Below are positions 1 to 11,740 of a stretch of 64,000 nucleotides of DNA, piece after piece. Each line of letters opens with the position of its first letter. The stretch's first letter is position 1. The DNA is taken from assembly GCA_014529385.2 (NCBI GenBank), contig CM043952.1:154145557-154209556 (forward strand), read 5' to 3'. The DNA is from Adiantum capillus-veneris. Taxonomy: Eukaryota > Streptophyta > Polypodiopsida > Polypodiales > Pteridaceae. Both the position numbers and the translations under genes were made by a program. The notes beneath the pieces are model-generated. The model did not search any database. It was not told the DNA's origin and saw nothing but the letters and a program-made list of their open reading frames with translations.

Positions 1-1870
1 CAAACATTGTTTATGTCGAGAATACCAAAAGTGCATAAACTAGTAGTCTTATATAGGAGATAGGTAATTCCATAAGTCTTGCAAAGAGCCAATATATTGG
101 TACAAGTACAGGTCTGGTATATGGTACTGGTACTAGTATCAATCATCAGTGATAGTACTAGTATTGTTAGTACCAATATTGTTAGTAGTGGTACTGGTAT
201 CAGTTAGTGATAGTACTAGTATTGTTAGTACCAATACTGCTAGTACTAGTACTGGTACCAATATTGTTAGTAATGGTACCAATACTGATAGTATTGTTAG
301 TACTGGTACTAAAATTACTTCTAAACTGGTATACCAATTGGCATACTTAGTACTGGTACTACTACTGGTACTGGTACTGGTGTTGGTGCTGGTACTGGTA
401 CCGGTACCGATGCCGGTACCGGTACTAGTACTGGTACCAATCTCAGATTTTCAATGCCAGTACCAGTATTGGTAGTATTGATATTGCTATCCTGCAATCT
501 TGGTCAACTGGTATACTAGTAGTGGTACTAATCTCAGACTCTAATTGGTAATCGCACAGTACTGGTATTGATACGGCTACACATGTCTATATTGTTATAA
601 TGCGATACTGGTTTATTGGCAAACTGGTTTCCAAACATTGTTTATGTCGAGAATTCCAAAAAGGTGTATAAACTAGTAGTCTTATATCTGTATAGGAGAT
701 AGGTAATTCCATAAGTCTTGCAAAGAGTCAGTATACTGGTATTGATACAGGTCTGGTATACTGGTACTGGTACTGGTATCAGTCAGTGCTAGTACTAGTA
801 CTGTTAGTACCAATAGTATTAGTACTAGTACTGTTAGTACCAGTAGTATTAGTACTGGAACTGAAATTACTTCTAAACTGGTATACCAACTGGCATACTT
901 AGTACTATATTGGTATCAGTCTCAGATTTTCAGTGCCAGTACTGGTACCGCTATCCTAGTAAATTGGTACACTAGTTGTTATCCATTTCACTTAGGTACA
1001 CCCTTTTGTGTAAGTAGCCTTATAATTGAAAGTGAAATTTCAATAGACTTTGGTAGCCAATTACATCATTTTAAACAAAATTTTTACAGTCTGATACATT
1101 GGTACTGGTACTGGTATCAGTCTCACATTTGTAGTGCCAATACTAGTACCGGTAGTACTAGTAGTGCTATCCTACAAACCTGGTATACTGGTACAGGTTT
1201 GGAACACTGGTACTGGTACAAGTACTAGTCTTTCGACTTTCAGTGCCAGTACTGGTATTGAAACTGCTATTCTCCTATACTGGCATACTAGTACTGGTAC
1301 TAGTCAAAAGACTTGTAGTGCCAGTATTGGTGATGGTAGCACTGGTACTGGTACTGGTATCAGTCAGTGCTAGTACTAGTACTGTTAGTACCAGTAGTAT
1401 TAGTACTAGTATTGTTAGTACCAGTAGTATTAGTAGTGGCACTGAAATTACTTCTAAACTGGTATACCAACTGGCATACTTAGTACTATATTGGTATCAG
1501 TCTCAGATTTTTAGTGCCATTACTGGTACCGCTATCCTTGTAAATTGGTACACTAGTTGTTATCCATTTCACTTAGGTACACCTTTTTGTGTAAGTAGCC
1601 TTATAATTGAAAGTGAAATTTCAATAGACTTTGGTAGCCAATTACATCATTTTAAACAAACTTTTTACAGTCTGATACATTGGTACTGGTACTGGTATCA
1701 GTCTCACATTTGTAGTTCCAATACTAGTACTGGTAGTACTAGTAGTGCTATCCTGCAAACCTGGTATACTGGTACAGGTTTGGTACACTGGTACTGGTAC
1801 AAGTACTAGTCTTTCGACTTTCAGTTCCAGTACTGGTATCGATACTTCTATTCTGCTATACCGCTATACC
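1..1870. repeat. GTAC-rich minisatellite with 581-bp higher-order tandem repeat
   Basis: The stretch is built almost entirely from short variants of GGTACT, TAGTAC and GGTATCAGT, so GTAC occurs every few bases. On top of this lies a higher-order repeat: the block from about 755 to 1335 is repeated at about 1336 to 1870 with an offset of 581 bases (for example CTGAAATTACTTCTAAACTGG at 861 and 1442, and TATCCATTTCACTTAGG at 980 and 1561). A third, more diverged copy lies in 1-630: the opening CAAACATTGTTTATGTCGAG returns at 632. Long open frames here are rich in V/L or S/T because of the repeat and are not genes. The left edge is cut by the window. Confidence 0.9.
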
Positions 1871-1980
1871 GGTTATATCAGCCGGTTAACAAAACCAGAA
1901 AAATGCAAAAACCAGGAGTTTTATATTTGAAATATATAATCGTTATGTGTTTAGTTTGTTTAGTTATATACTCATTTAGT

Positions 1981-2057
1981 GATTTAATGTATATATTTTA
2001 TAAATATAATACATGTTAAGTGATTCAATGTATATATTTTATAAATATAATACATGT
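1981..2057. repeat. AT-rich 41-bp tandem duplication
   Basis: GATTTAATGTATATATTTTA at 1981 is repeated as GATTCAATGTATATATTTTA at 2022, followed in both copies by TAAATATAATACATGT. The surrounding 1871-2150 interval is AT-rich, then purine-rich (GAAGAAGGAG), with no gene. Confidence 0.8.
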
Positions 2058-2153
2058 AAAGTGAAATGAAAGTGGAATGAAGTGAAGTGAAAGTGAGGGA
2101 GCCTATTTTGTTGTGAAGAAGAAGGAGTAGAAGAAGAAGAGAAGGTACTCAGG

Positions 2154-2275
2154 GTGGGTGGGTGGGTGTGTGTGTGGGTGTGTGTGTGTGTGTATAGTCT
2201 TGTGCCGAATGGCTATTTCCATGTGTGTGTGTGTGTGCACGCGCGTGCATGCGTGCATGCACGCACATGTAGGTC
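2154..2275. repeat. (GT)n and alternating purine-pyrimidine tract
   Basis: GGGTG and (GT)n runs at 2154-2190 and 2223-2240 are followed by CACGCGCGTGCATGCGTGCATG, an alternating purine-pyrimidine stretch of the kind able to adopt Z-DNA. It forms the left flank of the foldback element at 2275-2966, and a (CA)n tract forms the right flank. Confidence 0.85.
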
Positions 2276-2966
2276 CACCATAGGAGCTTCTAATGGAGCC
2301 CCAATGGATCTCCTCCATGCCTTGAAAGGCATGGTGAGAAGGCAGCGTGCGCGATGCCCTCTCACCATGCCTTTCAAGGCATGGAAGAGCTCCATTTGGA
2401 GCTCACCCTCGGGGGGTTCACTAAGTGTAAAACTACACGTGCGTTCAAGACATGTTTGTAAAACCCCTTATTTGTGAATTTTGTTAACAATATAATGTAC
2501 CCTTTTCTTTTAAAATCTGTAATTTTTTTTCAAATTTGAAAAAATAATACCCTTTTGTATATAAATTTTTGTAAGTTTCAAGAACTTTAAATACCCTTCT
2601 ATTGAACTCACGTGATAGGTTACATTTTTATTAGGTGACCTCCTTGGGAGCTCACCCATGCCTTGAAAGGCATGGTGAGAAAGCAGCGCATGTGTTTCCC
2701 TCTCACCATACCTTTCAAAGCATGGAGGAGCCCCAATGGAGCTCCAAATGGAGCTCTTCCATGCCTTGAAAGTCATGGTGAGAGGTTAGTGGGCACGCTG
2801 CCTTCTCACCATGCCTTTCAAGGCATGGAAGAGCTCCATTGGACAATGGAGCTCCTCCATGCTTTGAAAGTCATGGTGAGAAGGCAACGTGCGTGCTGCT
2901 TTCTCACCATGCCTTTCAAGGCATGGGAAGATCCATTTTGAGCTCCATTGGAAGCTCCTATGGTGG
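2275..2966. mobile_element. foldback/MITE-like element made of four hairpins
   Basis: The ends are inverted copies: CCACCATAGGAGCTTCTAAT at 2275 matches the reverse complement of the bases ending at 2966 with one or two mismatches. Inside are four copies of a ~70-bp palindrome, at 2315-2384, 2656-2725, 2759-2827 and 2858-2927. Each has arms of CCATGCCTTGAAAGGCATGG plus TGAGAAGGC and a loop of about 12 bases. The half-arm is itself near-palindromic. GAGCTCC(A)ATGGAGC spacers join the units. There is no transposase frame. The structure fits a foldback or stacked MITE element. Family membership and target duplication cannot be settled by eye. Confidence 0.75.
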
Positions 2967-2982
2967 AAATGCATACACAGAG

Positions 2983-3185
2983 ACACACACACACAGCAAC
3001 ACATTTCCCCAATATAATCATGCATACACACACACATATACACACTTGCATTCACACACATAACCACACACTAACACATAATGCAAATACAATAATGCAT
3101 ACTCACATGCAAACACACTTACAATCATGCATTTGCATACACACAAAAACAAAAATACACTTGTAGTACACACACACACATTGAC
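2983..3185. repeat. (CA)n-rich tract with ATGCATAC motifs
   Basis: Degenerate CACACA runs are interspersed with AATCATGCAT and ATGCATACAC. It mirrors the (GT)n tract on the other side of the hairpin element, so the microsatellites belong to the inverted-repeat symmetry. Confidence 0.8.
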
Positions 3186-4292
3186 ACGTATTAAAGTGCA
3201 AAGCTATACATATGTCGAAGTGGTCTTGTATTTGTTTCTTCCCGTGAGCATCGTGGTGCTACACAAAAGCAAGTACGAAATGGGAATTTCTTTTTAATTG
3301 CATTTTACGTTGTTTTGCTGTCAAAATTTTGAAGAACAAAAACCAATATGGTGAGTGAGCAAAGATACAAGAACATTTGAAATAGAATGAAGCTCACTGT
3401 TCTTACCAACACATGTGCTAAAGAAGCCTAATAATCTTACCCAACAATGCCCCTATGCCAAACCTCCAAAATTATGTGGATGAGTAAGGGGAGATCATTT
3501 TAGATCTAGATGAGGAACAATGATCGAGGAAGGTGTTGATGAAGATACTCAAGAAACAGCTACTGCTTCACATCTATACCTTCATGTAGAGATTTGAAGG
3601 TGAGATTAAGTGATTAACCTCACCTTCACACCTAGATGAGGAAGGAGGACCAAAGAAGGTGTTGATGAAGATACTCCAGAAGCAGTCGTGTTGCAGATTT
3701 GTAGCTTTCCATAGATGTGTGAAGGTGAGACTGAGTGATGAATGGAGAAGCGAGGTGTTGATAAAGATACCTTAGAAGTATCCAATGTTGTAGATCTACA
3801 GCTTTCTGTAGAGGTATGAAGGTAAGGCTGAGCGATCACTAGAGAATGGAGGTTTCAAACCTCTATTGCAAGAGGTATTTGGAGGGAAAAGTGGGCTTAA
3901 AGAAGGAGATGTAGGTCTCATAGCTAAAGGAGACAGAGTAAATGTAGCAGCCTTAGAGAGAGTAAAGAGGAGAGAGAGAATGTCAACACATTTTTTGAAA
4001 GACCCCATTTTAGGGAGGGAGTGGGGGGTCAATAGCCTCTAGAGAGACAAAGAGTGGGTTTTTATCCCAGCTTTATGGAAAAAGGTTCAAATTTTCTTAT
4101 TTTCTCATTTTATTAATAAAGAAAAGACCCCTGCACCTCTAGGCCTATAAGTTTGACCACTCAGTTTTAGATCCTGCCACACCCACCATTTCAGTCCACA
4201 TGGGGGTCCCCCATTTGCTCATTCCTTAATCTCATTTTTTATCCATGGAAAATAAAGAGGCCCTTCTATACTCCATTCTCTTCCTAATGCTT
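3186..4292. other. unassigned stretch with a three-copy degenerate repeat
   Basis: No gene could be recognised. AGGTGTTGATGAAGATAC starts at 3531 and 3657 and recurs in degraded form at 3753, each followed by a segment ending in GAAGGTGAGAYTRAGTGAT, so 3510-3850 is an imperfect triplication with 96-126-base spacing. Short open frames here have no recognisable motif. Confidence 0.55.
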
Positions 4293-4929
4293 TGTGCTAA
4301 GAGTCGTAGTTATTAGTCTTACACTCAAGCTGGAAGAGTTGAGCATATCTAAGTCGTGTGCTCATGCTGGATGAGATGAGCATAAGAGTCAAAGTCTATT
4401 AACTTAATCATGGTGGAGTGTCCTAGAGTATAACACTCACGCACAGTGCACAATAAGATGAAGCACATATGCTCAACAACAAAAACCCTTTCTAAATGGG
4501 TGCCAGCTTGTAAAGCCACATCATATGAAGTGGGCTTCTTGGCATATGGAGGAGCTAAGCCACAAAGATTAGCAATCTCCACATCCACTTCTCTTCACCT
4601 CAAATCAACCCAATCACATCAAATCAACCCAATCACACACACTAACATTTCAAATATGCATACATGAAGTGTAGCTATAAAAGCATATGATGTGGCTTTA
4701 CAAGCTGGCACCCATTTAAAAAGGGTTTTCGTTTTGTCGAGGATCTGTGCTATCATCTTATTGTACATTGTGCGTGAGCGTGAGTGTTATACTCTATGGC
4801 ACTCCACCATGATTAAGTTAATAGACTTTGACTCTTATGCTCATCTCATCCAGCACAAGCGACATGACTTAGATATGGTCAACTCTTTTAGCTTGACTGT
4901 AAGACTAATCACTACAACTCTTAGCACAG
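4293..4929. mobile_element. inverted-repeat (foldback) element, ~240-bp arms
   Basis: The left arm (4293-4528) starts TGTGCTAAGAGTCGTAGTTA. The right arm (4684-4929) is its reverse complement and ends CAACTCTTAGCACA. Both carry the GGTGCCAGCTTGTAAAGCCA segment in opposite orientation. The spacer of about 155 bases contains GGAGCTAAGCCACAAAGATT and CTTCACCTCAAATCAACCCA, which recur at about 12,915-13,010. No coding potential was recognised. A transcript through it would fold into a long stem. Confidence 0.8.
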
Positions 4930-5107
4930 AGTTTATTTTGACTTGAAGCTTTGGGACTAAGGCTTTGCTCATTTAGTGGCTTAGCATCCCGACTCTTAGT
5001 ATGCCAAAGAAATTTTTTTGCACCTTGGTGACTTGACTTTTCACATTCTTGAGCTTACTACAAACATTTCTTCAGGTAAAAGTAAGCTTGAATCCTCAAA
5101 AAGAGGA

Positions 5108-8100
5108 TTATTGAAGGACCAAGTTGGCATTAAAGGTTTCTTTTGCCATACCTGTTTTTTCATCTTTGAATCTGCAACTTTGTTGGTTGGGTTGTCCTTC
5201 TTTGACTGTGAAAACTCCATTATTGTATCTTTGATTCTGTACTGAGGCCCGTTGTAAAGAGTCTTTCATGCTGATGTAGCGCCTTTTTATTGTCTTCATC
5301 TGATTTTCATTCAGAGCATTGGAAGACTTAGGAATCCAAATCTCTCCATTACCTTTGTAACTCCTTTGTTGACTTTGCTTAGCTCTAGTTCTTGTTGAGC
5401 TCTTGAGATCTTCATGCAGGTCTGGTGTAGTTGTTGTTGGTTTGTGGTTGACTGGTAGTCAAAACCTTCATGTAGCCTTTGTAGAACCTTTGTGCAAGAG
5501 GAAGATTCTTTGAACTCCGTCTCTGTTTTGTATCCTCTTGAGAGTTGCGGTAGACTTGAGTAGCATTTGGTGCCATTCTATTGTAGACCTGCGTCTTAGG
5601 TATCCTAGGATGATATTGAGGTTGGTACCTAGTGGGCCTTCTTTCTTGGGAGGGTCTTAACATTACTTCATATTACCTTACCTGCAATTTTGGTACCCAT
5701 ATCTATCTATTACCTCTATAGTACTCCTATTTTTGTAAGCTCCATTGTGATGCTATCCATCCCATGTGTTTGTCTTTTTGTGTTGATCTTTTGTCTTCAA
5801 TCCATACAAGATCACTGACTTTTACTAAACTGGTCAGAACTAACATTTTCTTGACTTTGTTTTGCTTTCTTGAGTACTTCGGCTTATATACCTTTGCTTT
5901 TTTGGGTGTCTCCTTGGAAGTTTCAGTTGGGTCAGCAATTGACTTGAAGTTTTGAAAGCCTGACTTGCTAGAAGAAGCTAATCCATGAGGGTTATTTGAT
6001 GTTGAGGCATATGATGTCACACCTTTAGGGCTAGTCGGTGGAAGGTCCACTTTAGCTTTACCTTTGTCTGTAATATTTTTGTTTAATTCTTATGACTTCT
6101 GCAACTCTTAATCTAGCATTAATGGGACTGTATCAGTTGCTTTCTACCTCTTGGAAAGTAGAGAAATAGCACTGTATCTTTGTAGGCCTTGTGCTTTTCT
6201 TACCATGATGTCCTAGGATGATATCTGCAGGCATGTCTTTTGAAGACTTTATTTTTGAAACTTTCACTTCTCTTTATGTTTATGGATGCTAAGAGTAACA
6301 ACCATTGTTTCTTGACTTGTAGCCTTACCTAGTGCTGCTTTACTATCCTGTTTACCTAGAGTGACCTAAAGGATCCTCTGGATGTTCTCTGCAACCATAT
6401 TGCACTTTGCTTCTTTATCAGTAGATCATTGCATCTAATAATTGCTCCATTTGCACTGCTAAGGACTACAACTATTCTCATTGGAGGTTCTCTTGAACAT
6501 TTTTGTCCTGCTTTTTTCACGGTCTCATCTTGATCTAGCCTAGTCTCTATGGAAGGTGATTTGAGACTTTGTATTCCATTAAGAGTATTATCGGTTGATT
6601 TTGTTGGCAATGTCTGGATCTTTGGATTGCCCATTGCTTCCTGGGTGTTTGCAGCCCCAATCTTCTTAACTTATTTCTTTGGTGGCATTCTCTACTCAAT
6701 AGCTTTCATGGTTGCTATTTTCTCTGTCTAATTTTCACTTCTTGATGCCCAATTTGCTTTAAGCTCTTCTGAGGTTTTGTTGGGTGGAGATGAATCATCT
6801 TCAATAAACTTTTCTTGATCCTCGGTCTCCATTTGAATTGTTATGGAGGACTTTGTGCTGTCGTCCGTGGGTGGCCAGTTTTGTTCTTCATTCTTTGTTG
6901 TTTTTGAAGACTGCATCCTATTTGAAATATGTGTTTCCAAAATCTTTTGATTCAGTGGCATTCCCAATATGATGTCGTCTGGTACATCTTTTGTATTTAC
7001 CACATGAAATTGAGCTTTAAGGTTCTATGAATCTACTTGAATGACAGTGGGAATGATTCCACAGCATTTTGCTCGTTTGTTTCCAGAGATGCTAATGAAT
7101 TCAAGAGAATCTTCTAGTTGTGGTTGGCCACACTTATTTTAAGTGCGAAAAGACATGAGATTCTCGTCTAGCTAAAAATTTAGCTTTATTTCACTTGACA
7201 GCTTTTCTTCATGTTCTCACTGGTGATGTTACACATGACGTTCTCAAGATATCTTTTTAAATTGACTGAGTTTGCAGTGGTTGTGTCCTTGGATTGAAAA
7301 TTTTTTTACATCTTCTTTGCTTTAGCCACCTACTTCAATTGATATTGACTTGTTTGACTATTCTATTGCACCTTTTGCTTGCAACTATTGAGCATTGTCT
7401 ACCTGCATCTGAGTAACCTTTGATCTTAGAACATCCAGTGTACTTTCTGGTAGAATTTGCCTCTTTGGAGGAGATTTTGGTGGTGAATAATGTCATTCAA
7501 CTCTAGAGAGGATGGGCTATAATAGATTCTATCCTCTAAAATGAACCCTCCTTTTTCATATATCACTGAACACGCTTCTATGAGTTGATATGTGGGCCGT
7601 TCAAACAACGGTTGATCCTTTTTGTACACCTGCCGTTTTTGGTCTTCATAGTGTGCATATGAATTATGTGTGACATACAATGCTAACAACATTCTCTTGG
7701 ATGTGTCCCTTACACTCGTGAATGATTGCATACTTGTGGCAGTGGATGCAGAATCATTTACAAACCTAACACTCTTTTAAATCTTCGGTGATATCTAGAT
7801 GCTTTTACCAAATTCACGCAGGAATTTGTTGTTCAAAGGATCAATTTTATGTTTTTCAGGTGCATGTGCATCTTTATGCTGATTATGAACTTGTAGTGCT
7901 TTTATCGGTGCTTCTAAAGGTAATGCATGAACATCTAATTGTACCCAAAATGACAAGTTAGATGTACTTACTCTGGGATTTGCATTTCCAGCTTTCTCTA
8001 TGCTTTGCTTTGCAATGGCCATGTCCCTATTGTCTGGATTTCTTGGACAATATTCAAGAAAATGTCCACCTTTTCTTCCACAATATGAGCTTTTGCTGAG

Positions 8101-8720
8101 AATTTTTTGCTTTTATGCTTGCCAAGTTTTTAGCATCTTCTAATAACACTGAGCATTAAGCTATAGACTACTCCATCTTGACCTTTGTATTGCCTTTGAA
8201 CTAGTTCTCCAATTAGACTGGCTTCAATTGGCTGGTATGCTGGATCTTCCAATTATGGCTGTCGATTGTAACCATTATAATCCATGTACAATGATCCGGA
8301 TTGTAATCCATCTTGACCTTTGTATTCCCTTTGACCTGGTTCTTTAATTAGACTGGCTTTAATTGGCTAATATGTTGGATCTTCCAATTCTTGTTGTCGA
8401 CCATTGTAATCCATGTACAATGATCCTAATGGCATATGCACCAATTGGATGGTTTGATGACTTGTACAGATGTCTGGATAATCACTTGGGTCAATTTGTT
8501 AAACCTCTATCTACACTTCATCTTTGAGCTTGCAATACCTGGCTCCACTAAAATCTGTGAGCATCTGCAAGTTCTCTAAATCTAATTTCACTCTGATCAA
8601 TAGTATCTTGGCTCCTGTGTTTCATTTTCTGCTCATTAGGTATCTATGGCCTTCTACATCTGTATACGAAACCTTATCTCCATTGTAGCCATAGAGCTAT
8701 AAAATTTTCTCCATTGTACG
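5108..8720 (-). pseudogene. decayed retroelement-like coding region (zinc knuckle, protease-like part)
   Basis: Read right to left, the minus strand holds a run of broken frames with many stops. Near 8040-8095 lies CGRKGGHFLEYC, which resembles a CCHC zinc knuckle whose first Cys has changed to Ser and which has one extra residue before the His. At about 6960-7130 the segment ending DDIILGMP resembles the C-terminal half of a retropepsin, but no DTG motif is visible upstream. Further down (5.1-6.9 kb) are polar, Lys/Ser/Asn-rich frames with no domain I can name. The order (knuckle then protease-like) suggests a gag-protease relic. No reverse transcriptase was found, so the family is undetermined. 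Confidence 0.45.
8172..8434 (-). repeat. 135-bp (45-codon) in-frame tandem duplication
   Basis: TCCATCTTGACCTTTGTATT begins at 8172 and again at 8307, giving a period of 135 bases, a multiple of three. On the minus strand each unit reads SLYMDYNG...LEDPxYxPIxASLI...YKGQDG. Each copy now has one in-frame stop, so the duplication probably arose while the frame was coding and both copies decayed later. Confidence 0.75.
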
Positions 8721-9420
8721 TGTGTTGCTACTACTACTAGCTAGCTCCAGACTGCTTCAACTCTCAACTCGACTTGAGTCCATGTTGGCTTGGTTTGCAA
8801 AAACTCTCTTAGCGGGTCTTGTTGTTTCCCAATGGAATTCGTCCTGCTCTGGTTTGAAAAGACTCCTTATGCCAAAGCAATTTTGGCAATTCATTGATTC
8901 CTAGACTCTCAAGAGTTGACTAAGTCTAGCTCGAACGTGTCAGGCTTGATTGTAGTCCTTTGAAACAATAAAAATTTGGGCTTTTTAATAGCTAAATCTG
9001 CAATAATATCTACTGGTGTTCCCGGTCCTCCCATACGAGGCCCAATTAGCTATGCAATTACTTGCACTCGCCAATGTTTGTCGGCATGGGCACTTCGAGT
9101 TCTTTTATGTGCTTTGATTGCAATGCAGTCCAACTTCCAAATCTGGGCTAGAACAATGATGTTCTTGGCTGAAATGGTTCAAATCCAATTTTCAAAGGCT
9201 TTTCCCAAAATCTAGCTTGACATTTTGAGCTTTGATGAGTTTTACAACTCAAATTTGCCAATTATTTTCTCAAAACAAGGTCAAACTTGCCCTATTCGCA
9301 AGTTCCACACATGAAACTGCCCTAATGGCTTGATTTTACTGCAAATCTGTTTCAAACTGCGCTTTTATGTGCTCAATTTTGTTTTCACAAGTTTTTGATC
9401 GTTTGGTTTCAAACTGCTCG
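8721..9420. other. unassigned stretch
   Basis: No domain, repeat or RNA gene was recognised. Two short open frames (8722-8904 and 8976-9215) lack motifs and could be chance. Confidence 0.5.
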
Positions 9421-10020
9421 ATTTTCTCTTTTTTTCCAATAAATTTTTGAATTCCTTAACCAACTCAAGGCTCGCTCATTGGGGTTTTGCTTTCTTTCTT
9501 TTTTTGGCAAATTAGGGATTTTTACGGGTCACGGCTTGCTTTGTCCTCTTTTTTCCCGATTTTTTTGACTTTTTTGCTTGAATCGCTTTCATTTTACATT
9601 TTTGGCAGTTTTTTTCTTTTTTGACTCCTCTCCTTTTATTTTTATTAATTTTTTGTGAAATTTTTTGAATTCTCTATTTTTATGATTTTTTTAAAAAAAT
9701 TGATAATTTTTTATGATTTTTTGAGTTTTCTATTTTGAGTTTTTTTTTATTTTTTCAGGATTTTTTGTGAATTGTTTTCTTTTTAATGAATTTTTTGTGA
9801 GTTTTTATGAATTTTCTAAATTTTTTGTGATTTATCTATGTAATTTTTGAAAAAATTTAATGAATTCTCAATGAAGTTTTTTTTATTTTTTAAGTTTTTT
9901 GTCATTTTTAAAGATATTTTTTCCTATTTTTGTGATAAAAAATCAAAGTTAGGTATAATTTTTTGTTTGTATACGAGAACTAATAATAAATTTGTTTTTT
10001 TTTTTAAATTATCTAACCTA
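9420..10020. repeat. T-rich low-complexity tract
   Basis: The plus strand is dominated by T with degenerate repetitions of TTTTTTGTGAATTTT and TGATTTTTTGAG. No gene is present. The bias reverses to A-rich beyond the microsatellite cluster at 10.1-10.8 kb. Confidence 0.75.
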
Positions 10021-10123
10021 CTTATTCATGCTTAACTGGCGGTCGTGGCCAACTACAAAGTCTGCGATGGCGAGAGCGAGCAATGAGCACGTGGGTGGTT
10101 GGCTTCGTCAACAGAGATAGTGG

Positions 10124-10128
<5 letters not shown>

Positions 10129-10168
<40 letters not shown>

Positions 10169-10327
10169 TTATCCCACTGGCTTGGTGCTTGCAGACGACG
10201 AGGGAGAGACAATGATGGCGTGGCAGCCTATCGATACACAGCAGGGCAGAGAGAGAGGGTATATTGGTGTACCCCAGGGAGAGAGTGAGAGTGGGGGTCC
10301 ACTAGCCCTGCATGCAACAAGGGAAGG

Positions 10328-10387
<60 letters not shown>

Positions 10388-10597
10388 TGTGTGTATGGTG
10401 GCCCTGGCAGGCTCTAGTCAGCAAAGAGAGAGAGAGTGTCAACGCAATCAGGCTCTGGTCACGAAAAGAGAGAGAGTGTGTACGCTCACGACTAAAGAGA
10501 GAGAGTAGGGGAATATGCCCTCACACTGGTAATCGACGCGTAGGAACTGGGGCAAAAATGACAAGAGGGAGAGCAAGTTGGCGGCAACCTTCACATG

Positions 10598-10640
<43 letters not shown>

Positions 10641-10719
10641 AACGGCTATAACTAAAAAGAGATTAAAAGAAGGAAAGTCATCTTAGGCGTTGACCAAGGT
10701 TATCTTCAGTGTTGTAGAC

Positions 10720-10778
<59 letters not shown>
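10129..10778. repeat. cluster of (CA)n and three (GA)n microsatellites
   Basis: (CA)n runs 10129-10166. (GA)n runs 10332-10381, 10600-10638 and 10723-10778, with shorter GAGAGAG pieces between them. Overlapping open frames made of repeating Arg-Glu or His-Thr are artefacts of the repeats. Confidence 0.95.
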
Positions 10779-10781
<3 letters not shown>

Positions 10782-11320
10782 ACTTGTTTCATTTTAAAAA
10801 AAACATTTGCAGACCAAGGATGAAGAGAGAGAGAGTGGGGTGGGGATGAGAGAGAACATCTTCAGTGCGCCCAAGATAGGTTGGGGAGGGTTTTCTTTTC
10901 TTTGAATTATTTAAACCCTTAATAACCACAAGGGGTAGTTCTCACTTAAACAAGCCATCAAAGTTGATTTTTCGTCGAGGTCCAAATTTTATTGCCGCTT
11001 GTCGCAAACACCGATGTCTTGTTTAATCACACACTCGAGGCTCCTAAAAAAAATTCAGCACTCATGTCAAAGCAAATTTTTTCAGCTTTAAATTTTCAAA
11101 TGCTTGAAAATGTCAAATTTAGCCCGAAAATTACCCAAAAATCCAAAAAAATCTCGGAAATTGTTAGAAATCTCAAAAAATCATCATCAATCACAATCAA
11201 ACACTTTGAACATGCATAAGCACACCAAAAATAGTAGTTTTGTTAAAAATGTCAATTACAACAAAATCATCAACCTGACTCCCGAAAATGGCAAAACGCT
11301 CAAAGCCAAGGAGGGCACAA

Positions 11321-11430
11321 ATGTGCTCAAAATGATGTAGTAAATACGCATACAAAACAGCTTGTCAAGATCACAAATGTGCTCAAAATGATGTAGTAAA
11401 TACGGATACAAAACAGCCCGTCAAGATCAC
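11321..11430. repeat. 56-bp tandem duplication
   Basis: ATGTGCTCAAAATGATGTAG occurs at 11321 and 11377, each followed by TAAATACG.ATACAAAACAGC and GTCAAGATCACAAA. Confidence 0.85.
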
Positions 11431-11740
11431 AAATTATCAAATTTTTACAAAATTAATCCAAAAATTAGTAAAATTTTGTAAAAATATCCTTTTTTTTAAA
11501 AATTCTCCACACATAGGGCATTAGTGCAGTCAAACCAAATCCCAATAATCACCTTGATTCAATTGCTAATTAATTTTACCAATAAAAATCAAAATTAGGC
11601 AATTATATTGGCAATTTTAGGTCAAACATTGACGCATTTCAAATGTGTAAATCCCTATTTTGAGCTCAAAAACGCAGCAATTAACCATTACACCCTTCAA
11701 ATATGCAAACAAACATGAAATTAATCGTGCACATTAAGCA

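Noticed and set aside
149-1809. Val/Leu- and Ser/Thr-rich open frames up to 188 codons
   Set aside because: The tandem GGTACT/TAGTAC units lack stops in some frames by composition, and all share the 581-bp repeat.
2154-3166. Open frames on both strands containing HALKGM and THTHTH
   Set aside because: Products of the hairpin units and the (GT)n/(CA)n tracts. The same peptide appears on both strands because the DNA is palindromic.
10083-10686. Open frames of 124-141 codons with Arg-Glu and His-Thr repeats
   Set aside because: They arise from (GA)n and (CA)n microsatellites in several frames. No domain or codon bias supports a protein.
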